Assembly (NCBI RefSeq): GCF_900130075.1
Contig: NZ_LT671418.1
Span: 1,488,001 to 1,552,000, forward strand
Source of the DNA: Herminiimonas arsenitoxidans
Lineage (GTDB): Bacteria > Pseudomonadota > Gammaproteobacteria > Burkholderiales > Burkholderiaceae_D
Length of the DNA stretch: 64,000 bases
Direction: 5' to 3'
Shown here: positions 36,161 through 47,693 of the stretch, one piece after another
How the letters are laid out: every line of letters starts with the position of its first letter
Numbering within the stretch: the stretch's first letter is position 1
The notes under the pieces: generated by a model
Seen by the model: the letters and a program-made list of their open reading frames with translations, nothing else
Databases searched by the model: none
Told to the model about the DNA's origin: nothing
Made by a program: the position numbers and the translations under genes

Positions 36161-36970
36161 CTACAACTTGCGATGTTTCAATGCAGGAAGATTTTCGCGA
36201 ATACCTGATAAATAATGGGGTTCAATATCCCCAATTACAAGGCCCTCTCCCTCTACCAGCACGGTTTTAACCTCGCCCCAAGGGTCGATCAACATGCTGT
36301 GGCCCCAGGTCGTACGGCCATTTTGATGACGTCCGCCCTGCGCCGCTGCCAGCACATAGCACTGGTTTTCAATCGCACGGGCGCGCAACAGAATTTCCCA
36401 GTGCGCCTTGCCGGTTGTATAAGTAAATGCCGCCGGCACCACGATCAATGTGCAATCGCCCATCGCGCGATATAACTCTGGGAAGCGCAAGTCGTAACAA
36501 ACCGACAATCCCACTTTGCCGAACGGTGCGTCGAAAGTAGTGACGTCATTGCCATGTACGATGGTGCGCGCTTCGTCGTACGATTCTTCGCCTCGGCTAA
36601 AGCTGAACAAATGTATCTTGTCATAGCGCTTCACACGTTCACCAGCCGGGTTGTAGACCATCATCGTATTCAACACCTTGTCAGCTACAGGCGCTGCCAT
36701 TGGCAAGGTTCCGCCGATTAACCAGATTTGATGTTCACGTGCTGTCTCTGACATGAAGGATTGAATCGGACCGACATCGATCTGTTCTGCCAGACCAACC
36801 TTGTCATTCTCGTTCATGCCCATGACTGCCCAGTACTCAGGCAGCAGCACCAGAGTTGCGCCTTGTTGCGCGGCATCTGCAATCAAACGCTTTGCTGTCG
36901 CAATATTTTCTTGCACCGATGGCGTGGATACCATCTGTATGGCGGCAACCCGAGAGAGAGAACTTGTCAT
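36161..36970 (-). CDS. Carbon-nitrogen hydrolase (Nit1/YbeM-type, deaminated glutathione amidase candidate)
   Basis: 269 residues with the nitrilase-fold catalytic triad: Glu in LVLLPEYWA, Lys in KRYDKIHLF and Cys in LSVCYDLRFPELYR. The surrounding motifs are those of the Nit1 subfamily, which hydrolyses deaminated glutathione as metabolite repair. It starts 3 bp after the yhdP stop and precedes tldD. Confidence 0.92.
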   Translation of the reverse strand: MTSSLSRVAAIQMVSTPSVQENIATAKRLIADAAQQGATLVLLPEYWAVMGMNENDKVGLAEQIDVGPIQSFMSETAREHQIWLIGGTLPMAAPVADKVLNTMMVYNPAGERVKRYDKIHLFSFSRGEESYDEARTIVHGNDVTTFDAPFGKVGLSVCYDLRFPELYRAMGDCTLIVVPAAFTYTTGKAHWEILLRARAIENQCYVLAAAQGGRHQNGRTTWGHSMLIDPWGEVKTVLVEGEGLVIGDIEPHYLSGIRENLPALKHRKL

Positions 36971-36973
36971 GAC

Positions 36974-39900
36974 TCAACCTTCTGCTGGAATTGTTTTCTT
37001 ACTTGAACCCGGCTGCGCTGGAGTTGGCTCAGCTTTATGTTCAACCTTGACGACGTTCGGATCTTTCCATGGTCCGGTAATCGCATACTCAAAAGTAAAT
37101 GCGCGCATCAAAGGTTCGCGCAAAAAGAGTTGCGCCAGGAAAGTACCCGCACCGATCACAGGATTAATCGCAAGCGCATACGCAACCGATGCAGCTCCCG
37201 CATTAATTTCAGGAATCACGACGACGCGCAAATTCTGCGATTCCTTGGCGACATCCGCCGAACCATCGATCAATACCGTAGCACTCACACCGCGCATTTT
37301 GAAGTTATCCGTCGTCGCCACACCGTTAGCAATGCGCGCGCTGCCGGTAATGCCATCGAAGGCAAAACCTTCCGAAAACACATCGCGGAAATCCAGCGTC
37401 AAGCGACGTGGTATCGATTGCAAGCTCAATACACCCAGCAATTTGGCGGCACCCGGATCGACTTTCAGGAATTGCCCGGATTCCATATTCAGATTGATAT
37501 TACCGGACAGACTAGGAATATCGAGAGAGAACGGCAAACCCTTCCAGCTGATATCGCCATCCATCTTGCCCTTGCCACCACGTATCACATCAACAAAACC
37601 GAAACGATTAAGCAAACTGCCGGCATTGTTAATGTTCAAAGTGTAGTCCAAACTGGAAGTATTGCCACTCTTCTTCGCCAGCCAGCTACCGCTCGCCTTC
37701 AGTGTCGCATCGACATTGGTCAGCGCCAGATTCCTGATACGCCATTCCCGTCCTTCTGTTGCACGCACATAGTGAGCAAGCAATTCAAGACGACCGAGTT
37801 TTTTACCCATCAATTCAAAATTCTCGGCAACCACATCCAGCGCCGGCATCTCTGTCGCCGTATCTACATCGTCGAGCAAATTCTTGACATCCGTGCTTGC
37901 TGTTTTAGGTATGGACAGCGAAGAAAGTCGCGCCGTCACCTTGCCCAAACCACGTCCTGAAGAAGACTCTATCCATGTCAGATAGCCCGACATCTGCGCG
38001 GCATCGACGTTCGCCTGCCATGCACCCTTGTCATGCGAGGCACCGACCACCACATCATCGAATTTCTTGTCCATCAAATACATCTCGGTGGCGCGTGCTG
38101 CGATCACATTCGGCTCGACGTATTGCGCCATATTGAGTGCATCCAACGGGTCGCCAGCAACTTTCTTTTGCGTATTCGTTGTTGTCGATGACGACATCAG
38201 TGCAATCCAGTTATCAACATTCAGCGAACGCATGTTCACGCTCACCATCAAGCCGCTATCGGGTATCGGTGCTGATGTATTGACACCTATCCCGCCGTAC
38301 AAGACGCGCCAGTTTGCAGTGGGATCATTCGCGCTTTTCTCGCGCAGATAGCTACCCGTGATAGCAGATCCCAGCGATATCTTGATCGTATCGCGCATGG
38401 TCGTGGCATTGGCAGACAATCCCGTCTGTTCGAATTTGAGCGGCATCGCATCCTTGGCAGCCTTGTTCAAAGGTGCCGGGAAATCGAGACCCAAGCCACG
38501 CAGATTTGATTCCACCACCACATCAGCATGCTTGTTCTTGACGGCTATCGTTGCACCGAAGCGCGTACTGCCGGTAATTTTATCGGCCAGCTTCTGCATC
38601 GCCGACGATGGATAATTTTTGCGCAAACCCGCAGCCGTCATGGTGCCGTCGGCCTTGATCAGAATATTGCCGTCTTTTTGCGTACCGCCGCCAACCGTCA
38701 GCGGGCCACCGAGGAAAGTGGATTTGATGCCGTTCAGCGTCAACCCTTTTTCGTTGAATTCCAGCTGCCCTGTCACTCCTGACATGAGCGGGATCGCATT
38801 TTGCAAAGTCACATTGTTATTGGCGAATTTCAATACACCCTGCACCTTGGCATCGATCAAACGATTCAAGGGCAATTGCAGTTTCAAGCCCAGCGTGCCG
38901 TTCCCCGTTGCTTTGGTTTCATCGGTAAAGTGATCAATCCAGGTTGCGACCGGACTATCCACCGTGTACTTCACCAGATTCTGCATCGTGCCGGCTGCAT
39001 TGCCGTCAATTTCCAGCATAGGATCGTCGGCCAATAAATCGGGAATAACCGCTTTCACATTCGATACGTCTACACCATTCGTCTTGCCGCTTTCACCCTT
39101 GATTTCCATACGGGTGCGATCGAACTGGATTGTGCCTTTGACTTTTTCCAGCAGTGGCCACATCGGTGACTTGCCATCCTTGGCGTACAGATCAGGGGCA
39201 TAGTTCAAGCCGCCATCATCGATCTTGCCGCCAAAGGTAAATTCACCTTTCGGCTTCTCGCCGGGCTTGCTTGTATGGAAAGGGAAATGCGCAAGATCGC
39301 CCTTGAGCTTGATACTGCCATCGCGCAAGGTACCGGCGATCAATGCATGCGCCAGCCAGTTGCGGAAGTCGGCATTCATGCCCATAGGCAAATAGTTGCC
39401 GACCTTATTCAACTCCAGCCCGGACACGCTACCTGTCATGTCTATCGTGCCCAAAGCATGGCCTGGCTGCTTATGCAAAGGCATCAAATGTGTGCCAGAT
39501 AAGGATGCGATCAAACCCTGCTTCGCAAAATTCAGATTTTTGATCGTCAACAGCAATTGATCGTTTTTCTGGAATGCCCACTGTGCATCCATATTGAAAG
39601 TATCAAACTCAACATCTGGATCGGCAAAATACGCAGGCAACTCCAGCTTGAGTTGGTCAGATGCCAGCACAAAAGAACCGCCTTGATTATTGGCGTCGAT
39701 ACGCCCTGACAAATTCTCAAAGCCGGGAATCGCCGGTACAGCAGCTTGCGCAGGTAACTTCCCACTTGCAGGCCGCGCAGAACGCGCCGCCTGTGCATTC
39801 ATCGACAATTTCAGGAAATCGCCCTTGAGCTTGTAAGACACGATCTCCGGATAAGTACCCTGCCATTGCGCCGAGAAATTCTTCAATTGGCCGCGCGGTG

Positions 39901-41179
39901 CAAAGTCATTCAGCAAACGCAATTGATCTGCCGGTAGAGGCAAGCGACCGACAAAGTTTGCCAAGGTCTGCAAATCAAGCAACTTGGCTTGTACTTCCGT
40001 GTGTTCCGGCACACCTTTTTTGGCAGGCACATAACGCTCGCTGAGCGTGGTTTTTGGCAAGACCAAACCATCACGTGTCTGCAAGGAAAAATCGACCAGC
40101 GAAATTGCATGCCCTTGCGTGCCGAAAGTCAGTGCGCCATTACGCGGACCTGCATCCAAAGGTTCGCTCACCGAAATACGTCCGTTAGCCGTCGTCAATT
40201 CCAGCGGAGCCAAATCCTTGCGCAGTTGCACAGCAACATCTGACAAACTCACATCAGCAGTCAGATCCGCGATGCGCGCATGATCGAATGCCAGCCAGGC
40301 ACGTACCGATCCTTTCGCCTGCTGCAAATCGAATGGGAAATCGATATAAGTTTTCCACGCGGCCAGATCGGTATCACGCAGATCGGCATATAAAGTACCG
40401 GTCCAGCGTGCTGCGTCAGATATTCTTTGTGAAAAATAGGGATGATCAAATGTGGCGCGCACATCCAAGGGAGCTGCAATCGTACTTGGTGGTGTTGCCG
40501 TCAATGCAAATTGATGACGACGTCCTGCGTTATGCAATACGGCGTCTACGTGACTAAGCACCAGTTCCGGTGCCTGACGCAGATTATCTTTCCAGCTCAG
40601 TTGCCCATCGGTAATTCTGATTTCTTCTTGCGACAAGATCCAGTTGGCCGCCTTGCCATCACTTTCTTTTTTCAGATCAAGGAGTAATCCTGCGACATAA
40701 AAGTTGCCGTTGGCATCGCGTTCGATATCCATATCCGGCTTATCGATCTCCAGACTGTACAAGCGCAGATCGGCAACCAATACCGACCACCACGACACCG
40801 TCGCCGACACTTTAGGCAAACGCAATGCCGGCTGCCCGTCAGGGCCATAGATCGCCACATTGTCGAGCGCCAGATACGGCCGCAAGCCGTGCCACGATGC
40901 CGCGATAGCACCAATAGTGACAGGACGTCCTATTGCCTTGGTCGCCACATTCTCGACATCGACGCGATAGTTGGAAATCTGCGGCAACACGACATAACGC
41001 AGGGTAAGGAATAAGGCGCAGAAAATGAAATACGCCACCACCAGCAACTTGCCGAGCCAGCACAAGGCGTGGAAACTGACTTCATTAGCGTAACGAAGCG
41101 ATCCTTTAATCGAACGCCAGCACATCCGCAGCCGATCGGCTGCTTGAGTCTGGTGAGGTTGGCGTTGATCTGTAGGCAT
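36974..41179 (-). CDS. yhdP: YhdP-family AsmA-like envelope protein
   Basis: About 1401 residues from the ATG at 41179; a TTG sits directly before it. One N-terminal membrane anchor (about 32-55, LCWLGKLLVVAYFIFCALFL) is followed by a very long beta-rich periplasmic region of the DUF3971/AsmA type, here read as repeating beta-groove units. In E. coli YhdP helps carry phospholipid to the outer membrane with TamB and YdbH. The C-terminal about 25 residues are Pro/Lys-rich. First gene of yhdP-nitrilase-tldD and divergent from glnE. Confidence 0.93.
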   Translation of the reverse strand: MPTDQRQPHQTQAADRLRMCWRSIKGSLRYANEVSFHALCWLGKLLVVAYFIFCALFLTLRYVVLPQISNYRVDVENVATKAIGRPVTIGAIAASWHGLRPYLALDNVAIYGPDGQPALRLPKVSATVSWWSVLVADLRLYSLEIDKPDMDIERDANGNFYVAGLLLDLKKESDGKAANWILSQEEIRITDGQLSWKDNLRQAPELVLSHVDAVLHNAGRRHQFALTATPPSTIAAPLDVRATFDHPYFSQRISDAARWTGTLYADLRDTDLAAWKTYIDFPFDLQQAKGSVRAWLAFDHARIADLTADVSLSDVAVQLRKDLAPLELTTANGRISVSEPLDAGPRNGALTFGTQGHAISLVDFSLQTRDGLVLPKTTLSERYVPAKKGVPEHTEVQAKLLDLQTLANFVGRLPLPADQLRLLNDFAPRGQLKNFSAQWQGTYPEIVSYKLKGDFLKLSMNAQAARSARPASGKLPAQAAVPAIPGFENLSGRIDANNQGGSFVLASDQLKLELPAYFADPDVEFDTFNMDAQWAFQKNDQLLLTIKNLNFAKQGLIASLSGTHLMPLHKQPGHALGTIDMTGSVSGLELNKVGNYLPMGMNADFRNWLAHALIAGTLRDGSIKLKGDLAHFPFHTSKPGEKPKGEFTFGGKIDDGGLNYAPDLYAKDGKSPMWPLLEKVKGTIQFDRTRMEIKGESGKTNGVDVSNVKAVIPDLLADDPMLEIDGNAAGTMQNLVKYTVDSPVATWIDHFTDETKATGNGTLGLKLQLPLNRLIDAKVQGVLKFANNNVTLQNAIPLMSGVTGQLEFNEKGLTLNGIKSTFLGGPLTVGGGTQKDGNILIKADGTMTAAGLRKNYPSSAMQKLADKITGSTRFGATIAVKNKHADVVVESNLRGLGLDFPAPLNKAAKDAMPLKFEQTGLSANATTMRDTIKISLGSAITGSYLREKSANDPTANWRVLYGGIGVNTSAPIPDSGLMVSVNMRSLNVDNWIALMSSSTTTNTQKKVAGDPLDALNMAQYVEPNVIAARATEMYLMDKKFDDVVVGASHDKGAWQANVDAAQMSGYLTWIESSSGRGLGKVTARLSSLSIPKTASTDVKNLLDDVDTATEMPALDVVAENFELMGKKLGRLELLAHYVRATEGREWRIRNLALTNVDATLKASGSWLAKKSGNTSSLDYTLNINNAGSLLNRFGFVDVIRGGKGKMDGDISWKGLPFSLDIPSLSGNINLNMESGQFLKVDPGAAKLLGVLSLQSIPRRLTLDFRDVFSEGFAFDGITGSARIANGVATTDNFKMRGVSATVLIDGSADVAKESQNLRVVVIPEINAGAASVAYALAINPVIGAGTFLAQLFLREPLMRAFTFEYAITGPWKDPNVVKVEHKAEPTPAQPGSSKKTIPAEG

Positions 41180-41311
41180 CAATCAAAAAAGTTGGTAAGT
41201 CGACTTCGCGTAGAATAAAACAGCCGGCAAGCAATAAACTGACAAGAGCCGACAACAGCGCGGACTTACACCGCAATCATCAAGAACCCCTAGGATACTC
41301 TCTCCAAGCCC

Positions 41312-44032
41312 GTGACGAACATACCTTTGACCCAAGTTGCTGCATCCCGGTTCTATACCCGATGGATTAACGCGGATGATACCCGCACACAAAAGGTAGC
41401 CGAAGTTGCCAAATTATCCCTGAACCCTGACGTTTTCGCTCGGATTTTACAAAACGAAACAGATAGCGGTGTTCCCTTGCCGGCGGCGATGCGGCGATTA
41501 CGTAATTTGGTGATCGCCACCCTGATCCGGCGCGACCTCAGCGGCCAGGCCGATCTAGCTGAAGTGGTCGATACCATGACCGCCTTTGGCGACTTCGCCG
41601 TGCAGACGCATCTGGCGGCAGTCATGGCTGAGCAGATCGCCATCCACGGCACGCCTATAGGCGCGGAATCAGGCGCCCCGCAGGAAATGATCGTGCTCGG
41701 CATGGGCAAACTGGGCGGCGGCGAGCTGAATGTCTCCTCCGATATCGACCTTATTTTTGTCTACCCGGAAGATGGCGAAACTGTCGTTACTACGCCAGAA
41801 CAGCGCCAATTATCCAATCATGAATTCTTCACGCGCCTCGGCAAGAAGCTGATAGCCGCCCTGTCGGAGATTACCGAAGACGGCTTCACCTTCCGCGTCG
41901 ACATGGCTTTGCGTCCCAACGGCGCATCCGGCCCACTGGCGGCCAGCTTCAATATGGTCGAGGAATACCTGATCGTGCAAGGCCGCGAATGGGAGCGCTA
42001 TGCTTGGGTCAAGGCACGCGCGCTGACCGGCAACCCTGCCGATATCGAAGCGCTGGACAAAATCGTCCGCCCCTTTGTCTACCGTCGTTATCTGGATTAC
42101 GGCTCCATCGATGCCATCCGCAATATGCATGCGCAAATCCGCGCCGAAGTCACACGGCAGGAAGCCCGTCACCCGGATCGCAGCAACAACGTCAAACTGG
42201 GACGCGGCGGCATACGCGAAATCGAATTCCTGGCGCAGGTATTCCAGTTGATCCGAGGTGGCCGCGATGCCGCTCTGCGCGATCGCTCGACGCGTCGTAC
42301 CCTGCACACCTTGGCGGAAAAACAGTTATTCAAGCCTGAAGTAGTCGAGCAATTGCTGCACGCCTACACCTTCCTGCGCAATCTGGAACATCGACTGCAA
42401 TATCTGGACGATGCACAAACCCATACCCTTCCGGCGAATGAGGCAGATCGCCTGATCGTGGCGCAGATGATGGGTTACAACGATGTCGCGTCGCTGTTGG
42501 CGGCACTGGAAGAACAACGCACACTGGTCGCCACGCAATTCGATGAAATCTTCAGCGACAAGACCAGCGATAACGCCAACGATGAAAACGTCGATGCAGA
42601 ACTGAGCGCGGTATTAAGTGACTCCGATAACGCGGAAGCAATCGAAACCTATCTGACCAGCCTGTCCTTCGACCACGCCGCAGATGGCGCCAAACGTCTG
42701 TTGGCAACCTGGCACTCGCCACGCCTGCAATCGCTGCCGGAAGCCAGCCGCAACAAACTGGTCGCACTGGTCAATGCATCCCTGCCCATCATTGCGAAAG
42801 TCACGGAAACTCGCTCCGTTGCCTTGAATCGTCTGCTGAATTTCTTTGAAGCAATCGCACGCCGTGCCGCCTATCTTGCGCTGCTGACAGAATATCCGCA
42901 TGCACTGGAACGCGTCATACGCATGATTGCCGCCAGCGATTGGGCCGCGCAGTATTTAACGCGTCATCCCATCCTGCTCGATGAACTGCTGGATGACAGA
43001 ACCTTGAAAGCCGCACCGGACTGGAATGCATTCGCACACGACTGCCGCGCCAGACTGGATGAAACGCCGGGCGATACCGAGCGGCAAATGGATGTCCTGC
43101 GTGAGATGCATCACGCACAATTGATACGTCTGCTGGCACAGGATCTGGTTGGTGATCTGAGTGTAGAACGTCTGGCAGATCATTTAACCGAACTCGCTGA
43201 TCGTCTGGTTGCGGAGACCATACACGCGATCTGGAAAATGCTGCCCAACCGGCATCGCGAAGAACCTAAATTCTCTGTCATTGCCTACGGCAAGCTCGGC
43301 GGTAAGGAATTAGGTTATGCGTCCGATCTCGACGTGATTTTCCTCTACGATGACGACGATCAAGATGCACCCGCCCTGTACGCCAAACTGGCGCAGCGCT
43401 TCATCACATGGATGACTGCGCACACGCCGGCAGGGATTTTATTCGACGTGGATATTGCCTTGCGGCCGGACGGTGCCAGCGGCTTGCTGGTCTCGACCGT
43501 TTCTTCCTTCGAGAAATATCAAACCAACTCGGCATGGCCATGGGAGCATCAAGCGTTGACCAGAGCACGCTTCTGCGCCGGCGATAGTGACATCGGCGCG
43601 CGTTTCGAAGCGATACGCATCAATGTTTTGCGGCAAACACGCGATCCGGCGAAGTTGAAAAAAGACGTACTGGAAATGCGCAAGAAGCTGCATGATGCGC
43701 ATCCAAATCGCACTGACCTGTTCGACCTCAAGCACGACGATGGCGGCATGATCGATATCGAATTCATGGTTCAATTTTTGGTATTGCGCGACTCGGCACA
43801 ACATGCGGGTTTGACTGGCGATATCGGAAATATTGCGCTGTTGAAATTGTGCGGAGAATTGGGCTTGATCGATACAACGTTGGCAGGCAAAGTTGCCGAT
43901 GCTTATCGTGTCTTCCGCAAGTTACAGCATCAGGTTCGCTTGCAAGGTGCGGAGCGCGCGCGCGTTGATCAGGAACGTGTTGCTAAAGAAATTGCCGCAG
44001 TGACTGCTTTATGGGATGCCATATTCGCGTAA
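41312..44032 (+). CDS. glnE: Bifunctional glutamine synthetase adenylyltransferase/deadenylase
   Basis: 906 residues, GTG start. Two nucleotidyltransferase halves: GMGKLGGGELNVSSDIDL (deadenylylation, near 130) and AYGKLGGKELGYASDLDV (adenylylation, near 660), each with the DxD metal pair. It controls glutamine synthetase in response to PII protein and glutamine. Slightly shorter than the 946-residue E. coli enzyme. Followed by a strong terminator. Confidence 0.97.
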   Translation: MTNIPLTQVAASRFYTRWINADDTRTQKVAEVAKLSLNPDVFARILQNETDSGVPLPAAMRRLRNLVIATLIRRDLSGQADLAEVVDTMTAFGDFAVQTHLAAVMAEQIAIHGTPIGAESGAPQEMIVLGMGKLGGGELNVSSDIDLIFVYPEDGETVVTTPEQRQLSNHEFFTRLGKKLIAALSEITEDGFTFRVDMALRPNGASGPLAASFNMVEEYLIVQGREWERYAWVKARALTGNPADIEALDKIVRPFVYRRYLDYGSIDAIRNMHAQIRAEVTRQEARHPDRSNNVKLGRGGIREIEFLAQVFQLIRGGRDAALRDRSTRRTLHTLAEKQLFKPEVVEQLLHAYTFLRNLEHRLQYLDDAQTHTLPANEADRLIVAQMMGYNDVASLLAALEEQRTLVATQFDEIFSDKTSDNANDENVDAELSAVLSDSDNAEAIETYLTSLSFDHAADGAKRLLATWHSPRLQSLPEASRNKLVALVNASLPIIAKVTETRSVALNRLLNFFEAIARRAAYLALLTEYPHALERVIRMIAASDWAAQYLTRHPILLDELLDDRTLKAAPDWNAFAHDCRARLDETPGDTERQMDVLREMHHAQLIRLLAQDLVGDLSVERLADHLTELADRLVAETIHAIWKMLPNRHREEPKFSVIAYGKLGGKELGYASDLDVIFLYDDDDQDAPALYAKLAQRFITWMTAHTPAGILFDVDIALRPDGASGLLVSTVSSFEKYQTNSAWPWEHQALTRARFCAGDSDIGARFEAIRINVLRQTRDPAKLKKDVLEMRKKLHDAHPNRTDLFDLKHDDGGMIDIEFMVQFLVLRDSAQHAGLTGDIGNIALLKLCGELGLIDTTLAGKVADAYRVFRKLQHQVRLQGAERARVDQERVAKEIAAVTALWDAIFA

Positions 44033-44063
44033 ATAGATGCCTGTTACTTTGCAAAGCCCATAA

Positions 44064-44091
44064 AAAAACGCCCCGGATCCGGGGCGTTTTT
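44064..44091. terminator. Bidirectional terminator between glnE and gap
   Basis: Stem AAAAACGCCCC / GGGGCGTTTTT around GGATCC, flanked by A and T runs, between convergent genes ending at 44032 and 44110. Confidence 0.92.
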
Positions 44092-44109
44092 CATGAAGCC
44101 TACAAGTAA

Positions 44110-45120
44110 TTACTTGGCCGACATCAATGCAACTGTCGTGTCCAGCATACGGTTGGAGAAGCCCCACTCGTTGTCGTACCACGACGAGACTTTTACCAAA
44201 CGACCCGAAACCTTGGTCAAGGTCGCATCGAAATTGCTCGATGCTGGGTTGTGGTTGAAGTCGACCGAAACCAGTGGTTCGGTTTGATAGGTCAAGATAC
44301 CTTTCAACGCACCTTCTGTTGCTGCCTTCATGATCGCGTTGACTTCTTCAACGGTCGTATCGCGTGCTGCGATGAAGGACAGATCGACGATGGAAACGTT
44401 GATCGTTGGAACACGGATCGAATAACCATCCAGACGGCCATTCAGTTCCGGCAAGACCAGACCAACTGCAGCAGCAGCGCCGGTTTTTGTCGGGATCATC
44501 GATTGTGTAGCCGAACGCGCACGACGCAAGTCTTCATGCATCACGTCGGTCAATACTTGATCGTTGGTGTAAGCGTGGACTGTTGTCATCAAACCGTTAA
44601 CCAGACCGATGGTGTCGTTCAATGGTTTAACCAGTGGTGCCAGACAGTTGGTGGTGCACGATGCGTTCGAGATCACGGTGTCAGTCGATTTCAACACGCC
44701 GTGATTGACGCCGAACACGATGGTCGCGTCTACATCTTTGCCGCCTGGTGCGGAGATGATGACTTTCTTGGCACCGCCCTTCAAGTGAGCCGATGCTTTT
44801 TCCTTGGTGGTGAAGAAGCCTGTGCATTCCAGCACGACGTCTACATTCAACTCACCCCAGCCGATTTGCGCTGGATCACGTTGTGCGAAGACGCGAATCT
44901 TGTCGCCATTGACGATCATGTAATCGCCGTCAACTTCAACGGTGCCTGGGAATTTGCCATGCGTCGTGTCGTAACGAGTCAAATGCGCATTCGATTGAGC
45001 GTTGCCCAGATCGTTGATGGCAACGATTTGAATGTCATTCTTTTTGCCGCCTTCGTAATGTGCACGAAGGATGTTGCGGCCGATGCGGCCGTAGCCGTTA
45101 ATTGCGACGCGGATGGTCAT
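44110..45120 (-). CDS. gap: Glyceraldehyde-3-phosphate dehydrogenase, type I
   Basis: 336 residues. NAD-binding [10 protein letters not shown] at the N-terminus, catalytic C155 in [12 protein letters not shown] and the [11 protein letters not shown]-terminus. Interconverts G3P and 1,3-bisphosphoglycerate. GGAG precedes the ATG. It lies downstream of tkt and an acetyltransferase gene with a 39 bp gap. Confidence 0.98.
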   Translation of the reverse strand: MTIRVAINGYGRIGRNILRAHYEGGKKNDIQIVAINDLGNAQSNAHLTRYDTTHGKFPGTVEVDGDYMIVNGDKIRVFAQRDPAQIGWGELNVDVVLECTGFFTTKEKASAHLKGGAKKVIISAPGGKDVDATIVFGVNHGVLKSTDTVISNASCTTNCLAPLVKPLNDTIGLVNGLMTTVHAYTNDQVLTDVMHEDLRRARSATQSMIPTKTGAAAAVGLVLPELNGRLDGYSIRVPTINVSIVDLSFIAARDTTVEEVNAIMKAATEGALKGILTYQTEPLVSVDFNHNPASSNFDATLTKVSGRLVKVSSWYDNEWGFSNRMLDTTVALMSAK

Positions 45121-45159
45121 CTTTTTCTCCAGAAAAAATTCAACATCAAGTATAAAAAA

Positions 45160-45702
45160 TTATTCAGCGCATGCCTGCTGCAATGCAGCCAGATCACGCC
45201 AGCCGTAACCGGTTTCCATCAAATCCAGGCCGTCCCATGTGAACGGCTGTTCGATCAAAAGTTCTGCGCCAAGTTGCTCATAGAACTGACGCGCAACCTG
45301 ATTACCGGCAATCACCCACACCAGCAAACCGGTCGCACCTTGTTTTTGCAATGCATCTGCAATCAAGGCCAGCAAGCGACGACCTACACCGCCACGCTGT
45401 GCAATCGGCTTAAGATAAATAGCCGTCAATTCAGCATTCAACTCAAACTTCTCCGGCATCAACAACATGCCTGCAGCAAAACCGACTAATTCAGAACCAG
45501 CTTCAGCCACGAAAATCGAAATCGTCGGCAAGTCAGCCAGCAATACCTGCGACCACATGGCCGCGCTTTCCTCTGCACGCATGCTGTCTAGATAAGCATC
45601 TGGCATCACACCGCGATACGTCGTGCGCCAGCTATCTACACGCAAGGCGGCGATCGCCTCGGCATCGTTGGCTGTCGCGCGGCGGAAAGTGATTTCGGTC
45701 AC
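45160..45702 (-). CDS. GNAT-family N-acetyltransferase
   Basis: 180 residues with GTG start overlapping the tkt stop by 4 nt (GTGA). Acetyl-CoA-binding region [17 protein letters not shown] (motif A) and an N-terminal RxxTxxDAEAI start typical of GNAT. Substrate unknown. It sits between tkt and gap, so it is translated with central carbon enzymes. Confidence 0.9.
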   Translation of the reverse strand: MTEITFRRATANDAEAIAALRVDSWRTTYRGVMPDAYLDSMRAEESAAMWSQVLLADLPTISIFVAEAGSELVGFAAGMLLMPEKFELNAELTAIYLKPIAQRGGVGRRLLALIADALQKQGATGLLVWVIAGNQVARQFYEQLGAELLIEQPFTWDGLDLMETGYGWRDLAALQQACAE

Positions 45703-47693
45703 GCTAGCGTCTTTTTAACAGCAGCGATGACGTTCTCGACGGTGAAGCCGAAGTGCTTGAACAACACGCCAGCCGGAGCCGATTCGCCAAAGGTATCAAT
45801 ACCGATCACGCCGCCTTCGAGGCCTACATATTTGTACCAGAAGCTGGTCACGCCGGCTTCGATGGCCACGCGTGGCATGCCTTTGGTCAGGACGCTGGCT
45901 TTGTAAGCTGCATCTTGACGATCGTAGACATCGGTCGATGGCATCGAGACGATACGCACTGCGACACCATGCTTGGCCAATTCATCGGCTGCTTTAGTTG
46001 CCAGTTCGATTTCGGAACCGGTCGCGATCAGGATTGCTTTAACGTTTTCAGCATCACGCAAAACATAGCCGCCGCGTTTGATGTTGGCGATTTGTTCTGC
46101 TGTGCGTTCCTGGAACGGCAAGTTCTGACGCGAGAAAATCAGTGTGGTTGGACCGTCTTTGCGTTTAACCGCTTGTTCCCACGCCACAGCAGATTCCACC
46201 GTGTCGCATGGACGCCAGTTATCCAGATTAGGAATCAGGCGCAGGCTGGAAACATGTTCTATCGATTGATGGGTCGGACCATCTTCACCCAAACCAATCG
46301 AATCATGTGTGAACACGAAGATCGAACGCAGCTTCATCAATGCCGCCATGCGCAAGGCATTACGGCTGTAATCAGAGAAGGTCAGGAAGGTCGCGCCGAA
46401 CGGGATGTAGCCGCCGTGCAGGGCGATACCATTCATGATCGCGCTCATGCCGAATTCACGCACACCGTAGTTGATGTGGTTACCGGCTTGATCTGCACGC
46501 ACAGCTACGCATTCTTTCCAGTTGGTCAGGTTGGAACCGGTCAAATCAGCCGAGCCGCCGAGGAATTCCGGCAATACTGGTGCCAGTGCCTGGATCGCAT
46601 TTTGGCTCGCTTTGCGAGTTGCGATGGTTTCTTTTTTCTCTACGCAGGTAGCGATGTAGGCTTCAACTGCCTTGTTCAGATCGCCCGGCAATTCGCCTGC
46701 CATGCGGCGTGCCAATTCAGCTGCTTCTTGCGGGAATTTTTCGCCATACGATTTCAGCAATGCATCCCAGTTGGATTCCAGCGCCTTGCCTTTTTCCTTC
46801 GCATCCCATGCGGCATACACATCAGCAGGAACATCGAAAGGTGCATAAGTCCAGCCCATCGCTTCACGGGTAGCTGCGATTTCCTTGTCGCCCAAAGCAG
46901 CGCCGTGCACATTGTGCGTGCCTTCCATGTTCGGCGAACCTTTGCCGATGACGGTACGGCAGCAGATCAGAGTTGGCTTGTCGGACGCTTTGGCTTGCTT
47001 GATCGCCGCATCAACTGCGCTGACGTCATGACCGTCCACTGCGCGAATGACGTTCCAGCCATAGGATTCAAAACGCTTAGGTGTGTCGTCGGTGAACCAG
47101 CCTTCAACGTGGCCGTCGATCGAGATACCGTTATCGTCGTACAAGGCGATCAGCTTAGGCAGGCGCAAAGTGCCGGCCAGCGAACATGCTTCATGCGAAA
47201 TGCCTTCCATCAGGCAACCGTCGCCGAGGAAAACATAAGTGTGGTGATTGACGACTTCAAAGCCTGGGCGATTGAATTCAGCCGCGAGCAGTTTTTCTGC
47301 CAATGCCATACCGACTGCATTGGTCAAACCTTGTCCGAGCGGGCCGGTCGTGGTTTCGATACCTGGTGTGATATCAACTTCCGGATGACCTGGTGTCTTG
47401 GAATGCATTTGACGGAAATTGCGCAACTCATCCATCGACAAGTCGTAACCGGTCAAATGCAACAGTGCGTAATGCAACATCGAGCCATGTCCGTTCGACA
47501 ATACAAAGCGATCACGGTTGACCCATTTTGGATTGGCTGGATTGTGCGAATAGTGATTTGTCCACAAAGCGACGGCAATATCTGCCATCCCCATAGGCAT
47601 ACCGGGGTGACCGGAATTGGCCTTTTGTACTGCATCCATTGCCAGCGCACGGATTGCGTTGGCCATTTTGGTAGTCGGGAGCGTTGAAGTCAT
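45699..47693 (-). CDS. tkt: Transketolase
   Basis: 664 residues. Thiamine-diphosphate enzyme of the pentose phosphate pathway. Motifs are [27 protein letters not shown] (TPP/Mg site) and [19 protein letters not shown]. First gene of tkt-GNAT-gap. A 644-codon open frame on the other strand is a shadow. Confidence 0.98.
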   Translation of the reverse strand: MTSTLPTTKMANAIRALAMDAVQKANSGHPGMPMGMADIAVALWTNHYSHNPANPKWVNRDRFVLSNGHGSMLHYALLHLTGYDLSMDELRNFRQMHSKTPGHPEVDITPGIETTTGPLGQGLTNAVGMALAEKLLAAEFNRPGFEVVNHHTYVFLGDGCLMEGISHEACSLAGTLRLPKLIALYDDNGISIDGHVEGWFTDDTPKRFESYGWNVIRAVDGHDVSAVDAAIKQAKASDKPTLICCRTVIGKGSPNMEGTHNVHGAALGDKEIAATREAMGWTYAPFDVPADVYAAWDAKEKGKALESNWDALLKSYGEKFPQEAAELARRMAGELPGDLNKAVEAYIATCVEKKETIATRKASQNAIQALAPVLPEFLGGSADLTGSNLTNWKECVAVRADQAGNHINYGVREFGMSAIMNGIALHGGYIPFGATFLTFSDYSRNALRMAALMKLRSIFVFTHDSIGLGEDGPTHQSIEHVSSLRLIPNLDNWRPCDTVESAVAWEQAVKRKDGPTTLIFSRQNLPFQERTAEQIANIKRGGYVLRDAENVKAILIATGSEIELATKAADELAKHGVAVRIVSMPSTDVYDRQDAAYKASVLTKGMPRVAIEAGVTSFWYKYVGLEGGVIGIDTFGESAPAGVLFKHFGFTVENVIAAVKKTLA

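Noticed and set aside
37037..37960. 307-codon plus-strand open frame inside yhdP
   Set aside because: Antisense to a continuous 1401-residue yhdP frame; no own motif or ribosome site.
44251..45489. 412-codon plus-strand open frame opposite gap
   Set aside because: Antisense shadow of gap and the acetyltransferase gene, whose motifs are complete.
45753..47687. 644-codon plus-strand open frame opposite tkt
   Set aside because: Its complement is a textbook transketolase with all motifs. The plus frame has no recognisable domain and is Cys/His/Phe-rich.
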